A DNA stretch of 49,145 nt, from the NCBI GenBank assembly GCA_021299265.1, contig JAJTGP010000135.1, positions 1-49,145 on the forward strand. Direction: 5' to 3'. Positions 35,811 to 44,924 of this stretch are shown here, piece by piece. This DNA comes from Hyphomonadaceae bacterium. Lineage in GTDB: Bacteria > Pseudomonadota > Alphaproteobacteria > Caulobacterales > Aquidulcibacteraceae. The position numbers were made by a program, and so were the translations under genes. The first letter of the stretch is position 1. Each line of letters opens with the position of its first letter. The notes beneath the pieces are model-generated. The model was not told the DNA's origin and searched no databases. It saw only the letters and a list, made by a program, of their open reading frames with translations.

Positions 35811-37109
35811 TTACTGCCGCAAGCGCAATGGAACATCGTTCGCTCCGCCAACATTGCTGCCGACACCTATCGGCACTGGAACGGGAGAGCCTTCATAGTC
35901 GGAATTGATGATGAGTTGGGCCGCACTGCTGACGATCAGTCGATGAGCGACAATCACACTCCATTGAGCGGCTTCGGCAATACTGCCCGGCGAATTCACC
36001 ACGAGGTTTGAGTTGGGCAGATAGATGGTTCCCAGCAATTCATCGACATTGGGCGAAAGAAAGCTGACTGGGCTGGCATTGGTGCGACTTGCCACAATCA
36101 CAAAGCCCGCCCACGTTCCGGTTTCGCGGCCTTTAAGCGAGGTCGAGGCTGGCGCGCGCACCGTCAACTCACCCTCGATCAGCATCATGACCGCATCTTG
36201 GCCTTCCAGGCGGGAATTGTCGCTGAAAATGCTTGGGCTACAGAAATAATGTTCACCGGGCAGAAGCTTCATGATGGACGTACCGCGCATCACAAATTGG
36301 GTACGATGCATGCCAGGTGGCAAGGTCAAGATGCCCTGCTTCCATACATCTGTGCCGCCATCGGGGACAGAGGCGCAAGCTTTTGGGGGATTGATGGTCC
36401 GGGCCGAAAAGGGGTCTGGGATTTTCAATGCACCAACATTTGGCGTGGGCGAAATAGTGCCGCCATCGCTGGTGCCACTGGTCCGCACTGTCCCTGCCGT
36501 AACTCTGGCGCGGTCCTTCAAAATGATGTCGCCATTGGCGTGCACCACACAGCCGCGCGCATTCAACCCGGCAGAGCCATCGCCTGAAATAGCATTTTCC
36601 GCCAGCGCCTCATTCTGCCGTAGAATACACAGAGGCTGTCGCACCATGTTTTCCGCGACAGATCGGACTTGGATGCGGAAACCGCCCGGTGGAACCAAAC
36701 TACCGAAGAAGGATGGTCGGGCCGCGAAACCATCGACGGCAAAGACGCCCTCTTGCTCTGGCGTTGCTACAAAGGCCACTTTGGCGCGTTCAGCAAAGGA
36801 CCCAACCTGCGAAAGTGCGAAGCGCTCTGCAAAATTCTTGGCGTTCCGCCGGCTTGAACCAGAAACCATCAAGTCGCGAGCGCCCGCCAAGGCCGCAGCA
36901 TCGGCGGCGGATTGCATCATCGCGCGCTCATTATTGAGGGCGACAATTTCAATCGCCATGACAATTGCGATCGCGCTCGGCAGCACCAACAAGCCCGTCA
37001 TGATCGTCAGATTGCCGCGCGAGCGCTGTCGTCGGGCCGCACTTTTCCTCAGCAAACGGACTCTATTCCAAAAACTCAATCCAACCGCTCCTGACGCGGT
37101 GACTGGCAT
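35811..37109 (-). CDS. TadE/TadG-like pilus-associated protein with large C-terminal beta-rich domain
   Basis: N-terminal 'RGNLTIMTGLLVLPSAIAIVMAIEIVALNNERAMMQSAADAAALAGARDL' typical of TadG-like Flp pilus proteins. Confidence 0.8.
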   Translation of the reverse strand: MPVTASGAVGLSFWNRVRLLRKSAARRQRSRGNLTIMTGLLVLPSAIAIVMAIEIVALNNERAMMQSAADAAALAGARDLMVSGSSRRNAKNFAERFALSQVGSFAERAKVAFVATPEQEGVFAVDGFAARPSFFGSLVPPGGFRIQVRSVAENMVRQPLCILRQNEALAENAISGDGSAGLNARGCVVHANGDIILKDRARVTAGTVRTSGTSDGGTISPTPNVGALKIPDPFSARTINPPKACASVPDGGTDVWKQGILTLPPGMHRTQFVMRGTSIMKLLPGEHYFCSPSIFSDNSRLEGQDAVMMLIEGELTVRAPASTSLKGRETGTWAGFVIVASRTNASPVSFLSPNVDELLGTIYLPNSNLVVNSPGSIAEAAQWSVIVAHRLIVSSAAQLIINSDYEGSPVPVPIGVGSNVGGANDVPLRLRQ

Positions 37110-37299
37110 AGCGGAAAGTGATTGGTGAACCTTTAAACAGGCTACATGGGTTTTTTCAGTAAGGGCTGATCTACACTTAAGTCTTTAAGCCTTATTCCTT
37201 CACTTCTTTACGGAATATTCTTCCCGCTTAGCGAATTCGTAAGGCGATACGGCACGCCTCTGCGACTCCCGCATCTCTAAAGGCCAAGAATCCACAAAA

Positions 37300-37334
37300 T
37301 CCCATTGAATGGGGCAGGTTCCCATGTTATCCCA
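37300..37334. promoter_or_regulatory. Candidate MraZ operator: 10-bp-phased TCCCA/TGGGG array
   Basis: TCCCA at 37300, TGGGG at 37310, TCCCA at 37320, TCCCA at 37330; ends 25 bp before the mraZ ATG (37359). Confidence 0.75.
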
Positions 37335-37358
37335 AGTGCTGATTGCTTTGGGGGGCCT

Positions 37359-37841
37359 ATGCGCTTTGTTTCGACCTATGACGCGGGATTGGATGACAAG
37401 CGGCGGGTAACCCTGCCTGCTGACTTCCGCGCTGGGTTGAAGGCCGATGGCGATGCCCAAGACCATGTGCGCGTTTGGCCTGGCGATGGCGATTGGTTGG
37501 AAGGCGCGGACGATCGTTTCATCGCTGCGCTGTCGCAATCGGCTGAAGATATGGCGCAGGACGATCCTGAGGCAGCCGAGGCTGCTACTCTGGCCATTTT
37601 GGGCGGTTCGCGAAAGCTTTCTTTAGATGGGGCTGGCCGCATCGTTTTGCCAGAGACCTTTGTTTCCCACGCAGGTCTTGCAGACCGGGTCAGCTTTGTT
37701 GGTCTTGGACCTTACTTTCGGATCGCGAGCCCTGAAGTCGCCGCTCGGATGGCCCAGACCGCGCGGGATCGAACTGCGGCAACTAAAGCGAAGATTTTCG
37801 CGATGGCGCGGCGCAAAGTGCGGGAAGGGGCGCCGGAATGA
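37359..37841 (+). CDS. mraZ: Division/cell wall cluster transcriptional repressor MraZ
   Basis: 'MRFVSTYDAGLDDKRRVTLPADFRAGL', 'LSLDGAGRIVLPETFVSHAGLADRVSFVGLGPYFRI'; first gene of the dcw cluster. Confidence 0.93.
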   Translation: MRFVSTYDAGLDDKRRVTLPADFRAGLKADGDAQDHVRVWPGDGDWLEGADDRFIAALSQSAEDMAQDDPEAAEAATLAILGGSRKLSLDGAGRIVLPETFVSHAGLADRVSFVGLGPYFRIASPEVAARMAQTARDRTAATKAKIFAMARRKVREGAPE

Positions 37842-38815
37842 GCGGCCATCTGCCCGTCATGCTCGCCGAAGTGCTCGAAACGCTGTCCCCACAAGCGGGT
37901 CAAGTGATTGTCGACGGCACCTTTGGTGGGGGCGGCTATACGCGCGCCATCCTAGCCGAGGCATCGTGCCACGTCATCGGTCTTGATCGCGACCCGGATG
38001 CGGTTGTGCGCGGCAAGGCGCTTGAACAAGAAATGTCCGGCCGCTTCACCATGGTGGAGACGGAATTCTCGAAATTGGACGAGCTGCAAGGCAAGTCGGA
38101 TGCAGTCGTTCTCGATATCGGCGTGTCGTCATTCCAGATCGACCAACCCGAGCGCGGCTTTTCTTTTATGCAGGACGGGCCCTTAGACATGCGCATGGGC
38201 AAGGATGGTCCAAGTGCTGCCGACGTCGTGGCGCAATTGAGCGAGGGTGAACTCAGCACCTTGTTTCATGTTTACGGCGAGGAGCGCGAAGCGCGTCGTA
38301 TTGCACGCGCGATTGTGACCGACCGGGTAGCAACCCCCTATCTGCGTACCTCTGAATTGGCGGGTGTGGTCTCGCGCGTCATTGGTCGCAAGCACCAAGA
38401 CCATATTCATCCCGCTACCCGCGTTTTCCAAGCCTTGCGCATCTATGTGAATGACGAGATTGGCGAGCTGGAAAAGGCCCTCATCGCCGCCGAAGCTGTT
38501 TTGCCACCCGGTGGCCGTTTGGTCGTGGTGACCTTTCATTCTCTCGAAGACCGCGCCGTCAAAACCTTCTTAAATGACCGCAGTAAAGAGGCCCCGGGCT
38601 CTCGCCATGCGCCAGCTCAAGTCGGCCCTGCGGCCACCTTTAACCTGATCAATCGCAAGCCCCTAATCGCAACCGAGGCAGAAGTTGCAGCCAATCCCCG
38701 TGCACGTTCTGCAAAACTGCGCGCCGCCATCCGCACCGACGTGCCAGCCCGCGCAGGTCGGGTCACGGGCCTTGGCGGCGTTCCAACACTTGATCAGATA
38801 AAGAGGGCCGCATGA
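37838..38815 (+). CDS. rsmH: 16S rRNA (cytosine(1402)-N(4))-methyltransferase
   Basis: 'HLPVMLAEVLETLSPQAGQVIVDGTFGGGGYTRAIL', 'PERGFSFMQDGPLDMRM', 'VVTFHSLEDRAVKTFL'; ATGA overlap. Confidence 0.98.
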   Translation: MSGHLPVMLAEVLETLSPQAGQVIVDGTFGGGGYTRAILAEASCHVIGLDRDPDAVVRGKALEQEMSGRFTMVETEFSKLDELQGKSDAVVLDIGVSSFQIDQPERGFSFMQDGPLDMRMGKDGPSAADVVAQLSEGELSTLFHVYGEEREARRIARAIVTDRVATPYLRTSELAGVVSRVIGRKHQDHIHPATRVFQALRIYVNDEIGELEKALIAAEAVLPPGGRLVVVTFHSLEDRAVKTFLNDRSKEAPGSRHAPAQVGPAATFNLINRKPLIATEAEVAANPRARSAKLRAAIRTDVPARAGRVTGLGGVPTLDQIKRAA

Positions 38816-39237
38816 CATTGACCCGAACCCATTTGTTTGGATTTGTCGGCCTCGTGGCTCTGGCCTTCGTGCTCTATTGGGCTAAGGCGGAAGCGCAAGC
38901 CGTGCGTGAAAAAGTTTTGGTTCTGCAAGAAGAAGTCGATACCGAACGGCGTGCCGTGCGGACCTTGGAAGCGGAGCTGACTTGGGTTGAGCGTCCAGAT
39001 CGGCTGGAAGCGGCCGCAACGCGCAGATTGGGTCTCGTGCCGATGACTGCTGATCGCATGGCGACTGTGGACGAGATTGACCAGATTGCGCCTTTGCGCG
39101 CGCTAACATCGGCCCCAGCAGACCCAAACGCGATTGCATCAACCGATCCGGTGCCAAAACCATCTGAGCCTGCGGCGGACAAGCCAAAGTCGGCTGCACC
39201 TAAGCCTGCCTCTGTCGCCACGGTGGTCGCCCGATGA
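38812..39237 (+). CDS. ftsL: Cell division protein FtsL
   Basis: Single TM helix then coiled-coil 'VREKVLVLQEEVDTERRAVRTLEAELTWVERPDRLEAAATRRLGLVPM'; position between rsmH and ftsI. Confidence 0.88.
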   Translation: MTLTRTHLFGFVGLVALAFVLYWAKAEAQAVREKVLVLQEEVDTERRAVRTLEAELTWVERPDRLEAAATRRLGLVPMTADRMATVDEIDQIAPLRALTSAPADPNAIASTDPVPKPSEPAADKPKSAAPKPASVATVVAR

Positions 39238-40976
39238 CCGACGCGCGCCGCCCAGAACCCAGCTTCGATTGGCCAAGACCTGCCCCGCGCGATCAGGGCG
39301 GCATTGGCACCATGCGCGGGCGGACAATTGCGTTGGCTGTCGCCTTTTGTGCGGGCTTTGGCCTGTTGAGTCTGCGCGCTGTTCAGATTGGCTTGTTCAG
39401 GCCGGTCGACGAGGCAGCGACTGCCGCACGTGCCGCCGTCGCCCCTCCGTCCAAGCGGGCCGATATTGTCGATCGAAATGGCCAATTGCTGGCCACTTCT
39501 CTAGTGGCCCATTCTCTTTACGCCGACCCCAAGCGTATCTGGGACCCCGTGGAAGCTGCGCGCGCCTTGCGCAAAGTCTTCCCAGAAATGGACGAGGCGA
39601 GCCTTGTTGAAAAGCTGTCCAGCCGCTCGCGCTTTGTCTGGATCAAGCGCCGCCTGACGCCGAAGCAAAAGCAAGCTGTCTGGGAATTGGCTCAGCCCGG
39701 TCTTGAGTTCATTGAAGAATCCGAGCGGATTTATCCAATGGGTCATCTGGCGGGCCATGTGGTCGGCTCTATGCATCCCGATGGATCGGGCATCAATGGG
39801 ATCGAGCGCGCGCTCAATGACCGATTGACGACGGGATCTGGTACAGAACCCGTCCGGCTCTCACTAGATATGCGCGTGCAATATATCCTAGAGCGCGAAC
39901 TCGGCGAAGCCGCCAGCGCGTTCCGTGCGCAAGGTGGCGCAGCGGTCATGCTGGACGCCAAGACGGGTGAAGTGATTGCCTCGGCCTCCTGGCCCTTCAT
40001 GGACCCGAACCGGCCAGAGGCCAACACGCCCAATCAACAGAATAATCGGGTGACCAATTCACGCTTCGAAATGGGCTCGACCTTTAAGGTCTTCACCGTC
40101 GCCATCGGGCTCGAAGACAATATCATTACCCCTGAATCAGTGTTCGATGCCCGCGCCCCAATGCGCATTGGCTCGGAAATGATCTCAGACTTTCATGCGA
40201 TGAATAAGATCGTATCGGTGTCGGAGATTCTGGCACACTCTTCCAACATTGGCACGGTTCGGATCGCGCGTTCAGTTGGTGCGCCGCGTGTGCGCGAGTT
40301 TTTCTCGCGTCTCGGCTTGATGGAAGCAGCCGGCGGTGAGCTTCTCGAAAATGCCCGACCTATTTTGCCCAAACGCTGGAGTGAAATTACTGCGGCCACA
40401 GCCTCGTTCGGCCATGGGATTGCGGTATCGCCCATGGCGGTTGCTGGCGGCTATGCGGCGGTCTCCAATGGCGGCCATTATATTCGCCCGACCTTCATCG
40501 CCCGCGACCCGAACGTTCCAGTCTCCAGCCGGGCGGTACTGACCCCGGCCACCTCAACGACTGTTGTGAAACTCATGCGTGAAGTGGTCACCAATGGCAC
40601 TGGCCGGAATGCCGATGCGGCAGGCTATGAGGTTGCAGGCAAAACCGGCACGGCAGAGAAAGCAGGCCCGAACGGCTATGATTCCAATCGCCGTGTTTCG
40701 AGCTTTGCCGGCGTCTTTCCGGCTAACAATCCGCGTTACGCGATTGTTTTCTTGTTGGATGAGCCCAAGGGTCATGCAGCGTCGGGCGGTGTCGCCACAT
40801 CCGCTTATGCAGCTGCACCTTCGGTCTCGCGGATTGTTGCGCGCTCTGCACCGCTTCTAGGGATTGCGCCGACGCGCGCGTTAGCTCAGATGGACCCGCC
40901 GCGCGCGCCGACCTCAAAGTCTGCGCCACCACCAAAGACCAATCCGTCGCAGAAAGCGACGCAGGGGGAGCCATGA
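39234..40976 (+). CDS. ftsI: Peptidoglycan D,D-transpeptidase FtsI (PBP3)
   Basis: 'EMGSTFKVFTVAIGLE' SxxK motif, 'AHSSNIGTVRIA' SxN, 'VAGKTGTAEKAG' KTG. Confidence 0.97.
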   Translation: MTDARRPEPSFDWPRPAPRDQGGIGTMRGRTIALAVAFCAGFGLLSLRAVQIGLFRPVDEAATAARAAVAPPSKRADIVDRNGQLLATSLVAHSLYADPKRIWDPVEAARALRKVFPEMDEASLVEKLSSRSRFVWIKRRLTPKQKQAVWELAQPGLEFIEESERIYPMGHLAGHVVGSMHPDGSGINGIERALNDRLTTGSGTEPVRLSLDMRVQYILERELGEAASAFRAQGGAAVMLDAKTGEVIASASWPFMDPNRPEANTPNQQNNRVTNSRFEMGSTFKVFTVAIGLEDNIITPESVFDARAPMRIGSEMISDFHAMNKIVSVSEILAHSSNIGTVRIARSVGAPRVREFFSRLGLMEAAGGELLENARPILPKRWSEITAATASFGHGIAVSPMAVAGGYAAVSNGGHYIRPTFIARDPNVPVSSRAVLTPATSTTVVKLMREVVTNGTGRNADAAGYEVAGKTGTAEKAGPNGYDSNRRVSSFAGVFPANNPRYAIVFLLDEPKGHAASGGVATSAYAAAPSVSRIVARSAPLLGIAPTRALAQMDPPRAPTSKSAPPPKTNPSQKATQGEP

Positions 40977-42424
40977 AACTCGCCGATCTCCTCGACTTAG
41001 AGTCGGGACATCCAGCCGCAAACCTCATCATCACTGGCCTATCATCCGACAGTCGCAAGACGAAGCCAGGAGACTTTTTCGCCGCCTTAACTGGCACACA
41101 AAGCGATGGCCGCGCTTATGTCGAGCAGGCTGTTGCGGCCGGTGCCGTCGCCATTTTGGCAGAGCCGGGCTTGGCAGAATGCGGTGTGCCCGTGATCGAA
41201 GTACCCCAAGCAAGGGCTGCGCTTTCGACTGTGGCGTCGCGCTTTTATTCCCGCCAGCCCGCTTGTGTGGTGGCGATCACCGGTACCAATGGCAAGAGCT
41301 CGACGGTCGATTTCTTGCGCCAAATCTGGACCCACGCGGGCAGGGCGGCGGCAAGTGTTGGTACCTTGGGGGCCATCGGGCCAAAAGGCCGCATCGATCT
41401 GGGCTTTACGACACCTGACCCGATTGCCCTACATGCCACCCTTCAAAGCTTGGCAGATGAGGGCATCACCCATATTGCGATGGAAAGCTCCTCGCACGCA
41501 TTGGATCAACGCCGGATGCATGGCGTGCGTCTGTCGGCGGCTGGCTTTTCCAATCTGACCCAAGACCACCTCGACTATCACGGCACCATGGCTGAGTATC
41601 GCCAAGCCAAGCTGCGCTTGTTCAACGATCTCTTGAGCGCTGGTCAGCCCGCCATCGTCAACGCGGACGCCGCGGAGGCACCAGCCTTTGAAGAAGCTGC
41701 TCAAGCTAAGTCGCTGGACCTCAAGCTGGTCGGTTGGCGTGGCGATTTTCTGAAGATCGAAGAGCTTTGGCCTAAGCCCGCGAGCCAGCGGGTAGATCTG
41801 CGCTTTGCCAACAAGACCTATCCCGTCGAAATTCCGCTCATTGGCGAGTTTCAGGCATTGAACGCTGTGATGGCAGCAGGCTTTGCTTTGTCGCTCGGTG
41901 AAGAACCCAGTAAAGTGTTTGAAGGCTTGGCAGGCTTAAAGACGGTCAAAGGCCGGATGGAACATATTGGTAGCACCGATGATGGCGCTCATGTGTTCGT
42001 CGACTATGCCCATACGCCAGACGGGCTTGATGTCTTGTTGCGCGCGGCCCGACCGCATGCGCCCGGTCGCGTGGTTTTGGTATTTGGTTGTGGTGGTGAT
42101 CGCGACAAAGGCAAGCGGCCCTTGATGGGTGGCTTGGCTGCCAAATTCGCCGATGTCGTTATCGTCACCGATGATAATCCCCGCACCGAAAATGCCGCCC
42201 AAATTCGTAAAGAGGTCATGGTCGGCTGCCCAGAAGCACTGGAGATTGGCGACCGAGGTGAGGCGATTGCCCATGCTGTCGGCCTCTTGAAGAAGGGCGA
42301 TTGCCTGTTGATTGCCGGAAAAGGCCACGAGACGGGGCAATTGGTGATGGGCCAAGTTCTGCCTTTCTCCGACCAAGAAGCTGCCGCTTCGGCCCTTTTG
42401 GCGCGGGGAGGCACGCTTGACTGA
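40973..42424 (+). CDS. murE: UDP-N-acetylmuramoyl-L-alanyl-D-glutamate--2,6-diaminopimelate ligase
   Basis: 'VAITGTNGKSSTVDFLRQIW', 'DNPRTENAAQIRKEV' (DNPR motif, DAP-type). Confidence 0.97.
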   Translation: MKLADLLDLESGHPAANLIITGLSSDSRKTKPGDFFAALTGTQSDGRAYVEQAVAAGAVAILAEPGLAECGVPVIEVPQARAALSTVASRFYSRQPACVVAITGTNGKSSTVDFLRQIWTHAGRAAASVGTLGAIGPKGRIDLGFTTPDPIALHATLQSLADEGITHIAMESSSHALDQRRMHGVRLSAAGFSNLTQDHLDYHGTMAEYRQAKLRLFNDLLSAGQPAIVNADAAEAPAFEEAAQAKSLDLKLVGWRGDFLKIEELWPKPASQRVDLRFANKTYPVEIPLIGEFQALNAVMAAGFALSLGEEPSKVFEGLAGLKTVKGRMEHIGSTDDGAHVFVDYAHTPDGLDVLLRAARPHAPGRVVLVFGCGGDRDKGKRPLMGGLAAKFADVVIVTDDNPRTENAAQIRKEVMVGCPEALEIGDRGEAIAHAVGLLKKGDCLLIAGKGHETGQLVMGQVLPFSDQEAAASALLARGGTLD

Positions 42425-43820
42425 TCCTCTGTGGACCTCAACGGCAGCCGCCTTGGCCGTATCCGGCAAGGCGCAGGGGCAATGGGCCGTCAACGGTATT
42501 TCGATTGATAGCCGTGCCGTCGAGCCCGGCGATTTGTTTGTGGCCCTTAAGGCCGAACGCGATGGCCACAGCTTTGTGCGCAATGCCCTAGCGGCTGGCG
42601 CTGGTGCTGCATTGGTGGTCGACCCAGCCTGCGCCGATCCTGGCGCGCCGCTTTTGGTGGTACCCGATACGTTGTTGGCGCTGGAGAACCTTGGTACCCA
42701 AGCGCGCCGCCGCAATGTGATCGCCACCCGCGTGGCTATAACGGGTTCGGTCGGAAAAACGACGGTCAAGGAAATGACCGCTGCGGCCTTGGCCGCCACC
42801 GCCAAAACGCACCGCTCGGTCAAATCCTACAATAATCATTGGGGTGTGCCGCTGACCTTGGCCCGTATGCCGGGCGATGCCCGCTTTGGCGTGTTTGAGA
42901 TCGGCATGAATCATGGCGGGGAAATTTCGCGCCTTTCGCCACAAGTACGGCCCCATATTGCCGCCATCACCATGGTCGCGCCCGTCCATATTGAACATTT
43001 TGCCGATGAGACTGGCATTGCCGATGCGAAAGCTGAAATCTTCCTAGGTCTCGACGCGGGCGGAACAGCGTTGATCCCTGGAGACAATCGCCATGCCGCC
43101 CGCTTGGCGGCGCGGGCACGGGACCGCGACGGTATTTCCACTCTAACCTTTGGCATGAAGCCAGGCTTTGACTCCCACATTGTCGCGATTGACGAGATGG
43201 ATCACGGCCGTCGCGTGACGGCAGATGTTATGGGCCAACAGCTTAGCTGGATCATTCAAGAGCCGGGTGCCCATTGGGTTCACAATGGCTTATGCGCTTT
43301 GACACTGGCCGTGCTGGCCGGGGGCGATGGACAGGCCGCAGCAGCAGCCCTCTCGCACTTTGGGGCGATTGACGGTCGGGGCGTATCTCGCCCCATCTCG
43401 CTCGCATCCGGTGGCTTCTTTGTCTTGGTGGACGAGGCCTATAATGCCAATCCAGCCTCTATGGCCGAAGCGATCACAACCCTTTCTGGTCGCGCTGGCC
43501 TCCGTCGTATTGCCGCGCTCGGCGATATGTTGGAGCTAGGTGTGAATGAAAACGCCTACCATGCCGCAATTGCGAATGATGTTATCCGCGCCGGGATTGA
43601 CCTCGTGTTCTGTGCTGGCCCGCGCATGAAGCATTTATGGGACGCATTGCCGGAAGCCCAGCGCGGGGCCTATGCCGCCACTGCGGCCGAGCTTGCCCCC
43701 GTGCTCGCCCAAGCGGTGCAAGCAGGTGACGTGGTAATGGTCAAAGGGTCAAATGGGTCAAAGATGGCCGAAGTCGTGCGTGCGCTGCAAGCACTTGAAG
43801 CCCCCGCTGGAGAGAGCTGA
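42417..43820 (+). CDS. murF: UDP-N-acetylmuramoyl-tripeptide--D-alanyl-D-alanine ligase (TTG start)
   Basis: '[20 protein letters not shown]', '[16 protein letters not shown]', '[15 protein letters not shown]'. Confidence 0.97.
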   Translation: MTDPLWTSTAAALAVSGKAQGQWAVNGISIDSRAVEPGDLFVALKAERDGHSFVRNALAAGAGAALVVDPACADPGAPLLVVPDTLLALENLGTQARRRNVIATRVAITGSVGKTTVKEMTAAALAATAKTHRSVKSYNNHWGVPLTLARMPGDARFGVFEIGMNHGGEISRLSPQVRPHIAAITMVAPVHIEHFADETGIADAKAEIFLGLDAGGTALIPGDNRHAARLAARARDRDGISTLTFGMKPGFDSHIVAIDEMDHGRRVTADVMGQQLSWIIQEPGAHWVHNGLCALTLAVLAGGDGQAAAAALSHFGAIDGRGVSRPISLASGGFFVLVDEAYNANPASMAEAITTLSGRAGLRRIAALGDMLELGVNENAYHAAIANDVIRAGIDLVFCAGPRMKHLWDALPEAQRGAYAATAAELAPVLAQAVQAGDVVMVKGSNGSKMAEVVRALQALEAPAGES

Positions 43821-44905
43821 TGCTGTACGAATTGCTGCACCCCCACTTTAATATTTTTACTTATCTGACCTTTCGCACGGCGGGTGCTGTCGTCACGGCT
43901 GCCCTGATCATGTTTGTGTTTGGCAAGCCGATGATTGGCTGGCTCCGGGTTAAGCAGGGCAAGGGCCAGCCCATCCGCACGGATGGTCCTGAAAGTCACT
44001 TCAAAAAGGCTGGCACCCCTACGATGGGCGGGGCGATGATCTTGCTCTCCATCTTTGTCGGTGCGCTTTTATGGGCCGACCTGAAGAACCCTTACGTCTG
44101 GATCGTTTTGGGCGTCACGGCGGGCTATGGTTTCATTGGCTTTTTGGATGATTATGCCAAAGTCGCCAAGCAAAAGACCGATGGAGTCTCTTCGCTCTTC
44201 CGACTGGCGGGCGAGTTTGTCGTGGCCTTCATCGCCGTCTATTTCATCGCCCAGCTCCAAAATGCCGGGGATAATGCGCCGCCGGGCTTTGGGACGTCGA
44301 TTGCCTTTCCCTTCTTCAAGGACCTGCTTCTCAACTTGGGCTGGTTCACGCTGATTTTCGGCATGATTGTCGTGGTTGGCTTCGGCAATGCGGTGAATAT
44401 GACCGATGGCCTCGACGGTTTGGCCATTATGCCTGTGATGATTGCCTCGGCCACTTTTGGCTTGATCGTCTATCTCGTCGGCAATTTCGTTTTCGCCAAT
44501 TATCTCCAGCTTCACTTCGTGCAAGGCGTGGGCGAAATCGCCATCATTCTGGGCGCGGTCTTAGGCGCAGGGCTTGGCTTTCTGTGGTGGAATGCCCCGC
44601 CTGCCCAGATCTTCATGGGCGACACGGGTTCTTTGGCCCTTGGCGGGCTTCTCGGCATTACGGCAGTTGCGACCAAGCATGAGTTCGTTCTGGCCATCGT
44701 CGGCGGTCTGTTCGTGCTGGAACTGGTCTCGGTGATCGTGCAAGTCACCAGCTTTAAGCTAACCGGTAAGCGGGTGTTCCGCATGGCCCCCGTCCACCAT
44801 CACTTTGAGAAATTGGGTTGGAGTGAGCCCACAGTGGTGATCCGCTTTTGGATTATCGCCACTGTCTTGGCCTTGATCGGTCTGACCACGTTGAAGCTGC
44901 GTTAG
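43820..44905 (+). CDS. mraY: Phospho-N-acetylmuramoyl-pentapeptide-transferase
   Basis: '[17 protein letters not shown]', 'GFLDDYAKV', '[13 protein letters not shown]', '[14 protein letters not shown]'. Confidence 0.98.
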   Translation: MLYELLHPHFNIFTYLTFRTAGAVVTAALIMFVFGKPMIGWLRVKQGKGQPIRTDGPESHFKKAGTPTMGGAMILLSIFVGALLWADLKNPYVWIVLGVTAGYGFIGFLDDYAKVAKQKTDGVSSLFRLAGEFVVAFIAVYFIAQLQNAGDNAPPGFGTSIAFPFFKDLLLNLGWFTLIFGMIVVVGFGNAVNMTDGLDGLAIMPVMIASATFGLIVYLVGNFVFANYLQLHFVQGVGEIAIILGAVLGAGLGFLWWNAPPAQIFMGDTGSLALGGLLGITAVATKHEFVLAIVGGLFVLELVSVIVQVTSFKLTGKRVFRMAPVHHHFEKLGWSEPTVVIRFWIIATVLALIGLTTLKLR

Positions 44906-44924
44906 AGCTGAAGGACCGAAGCCC

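Noticed and set aside
36271-37128. 285-aa plus-strand ORF opposite the TadG-like gene
   Set aside because: The minus-strand frame has a clear TadG-like N-terminal helix; the plus frame is low-complexity Ala/Arg/Ser/Pro sequence.
37176-37189. CTTAA-gtct-TTAAG as a CtrA box
   Set aside because: Half-sites are separated by 4 bp rather than the 7 bp of the TTAA-N7-TTAA consensus; not supportable as a CtrA site.
41936-42823. 295-aa minus-strand ORF opposite murE/murF
   Set aside because: Shadow ORF spanning two essential, confidently identified genes.
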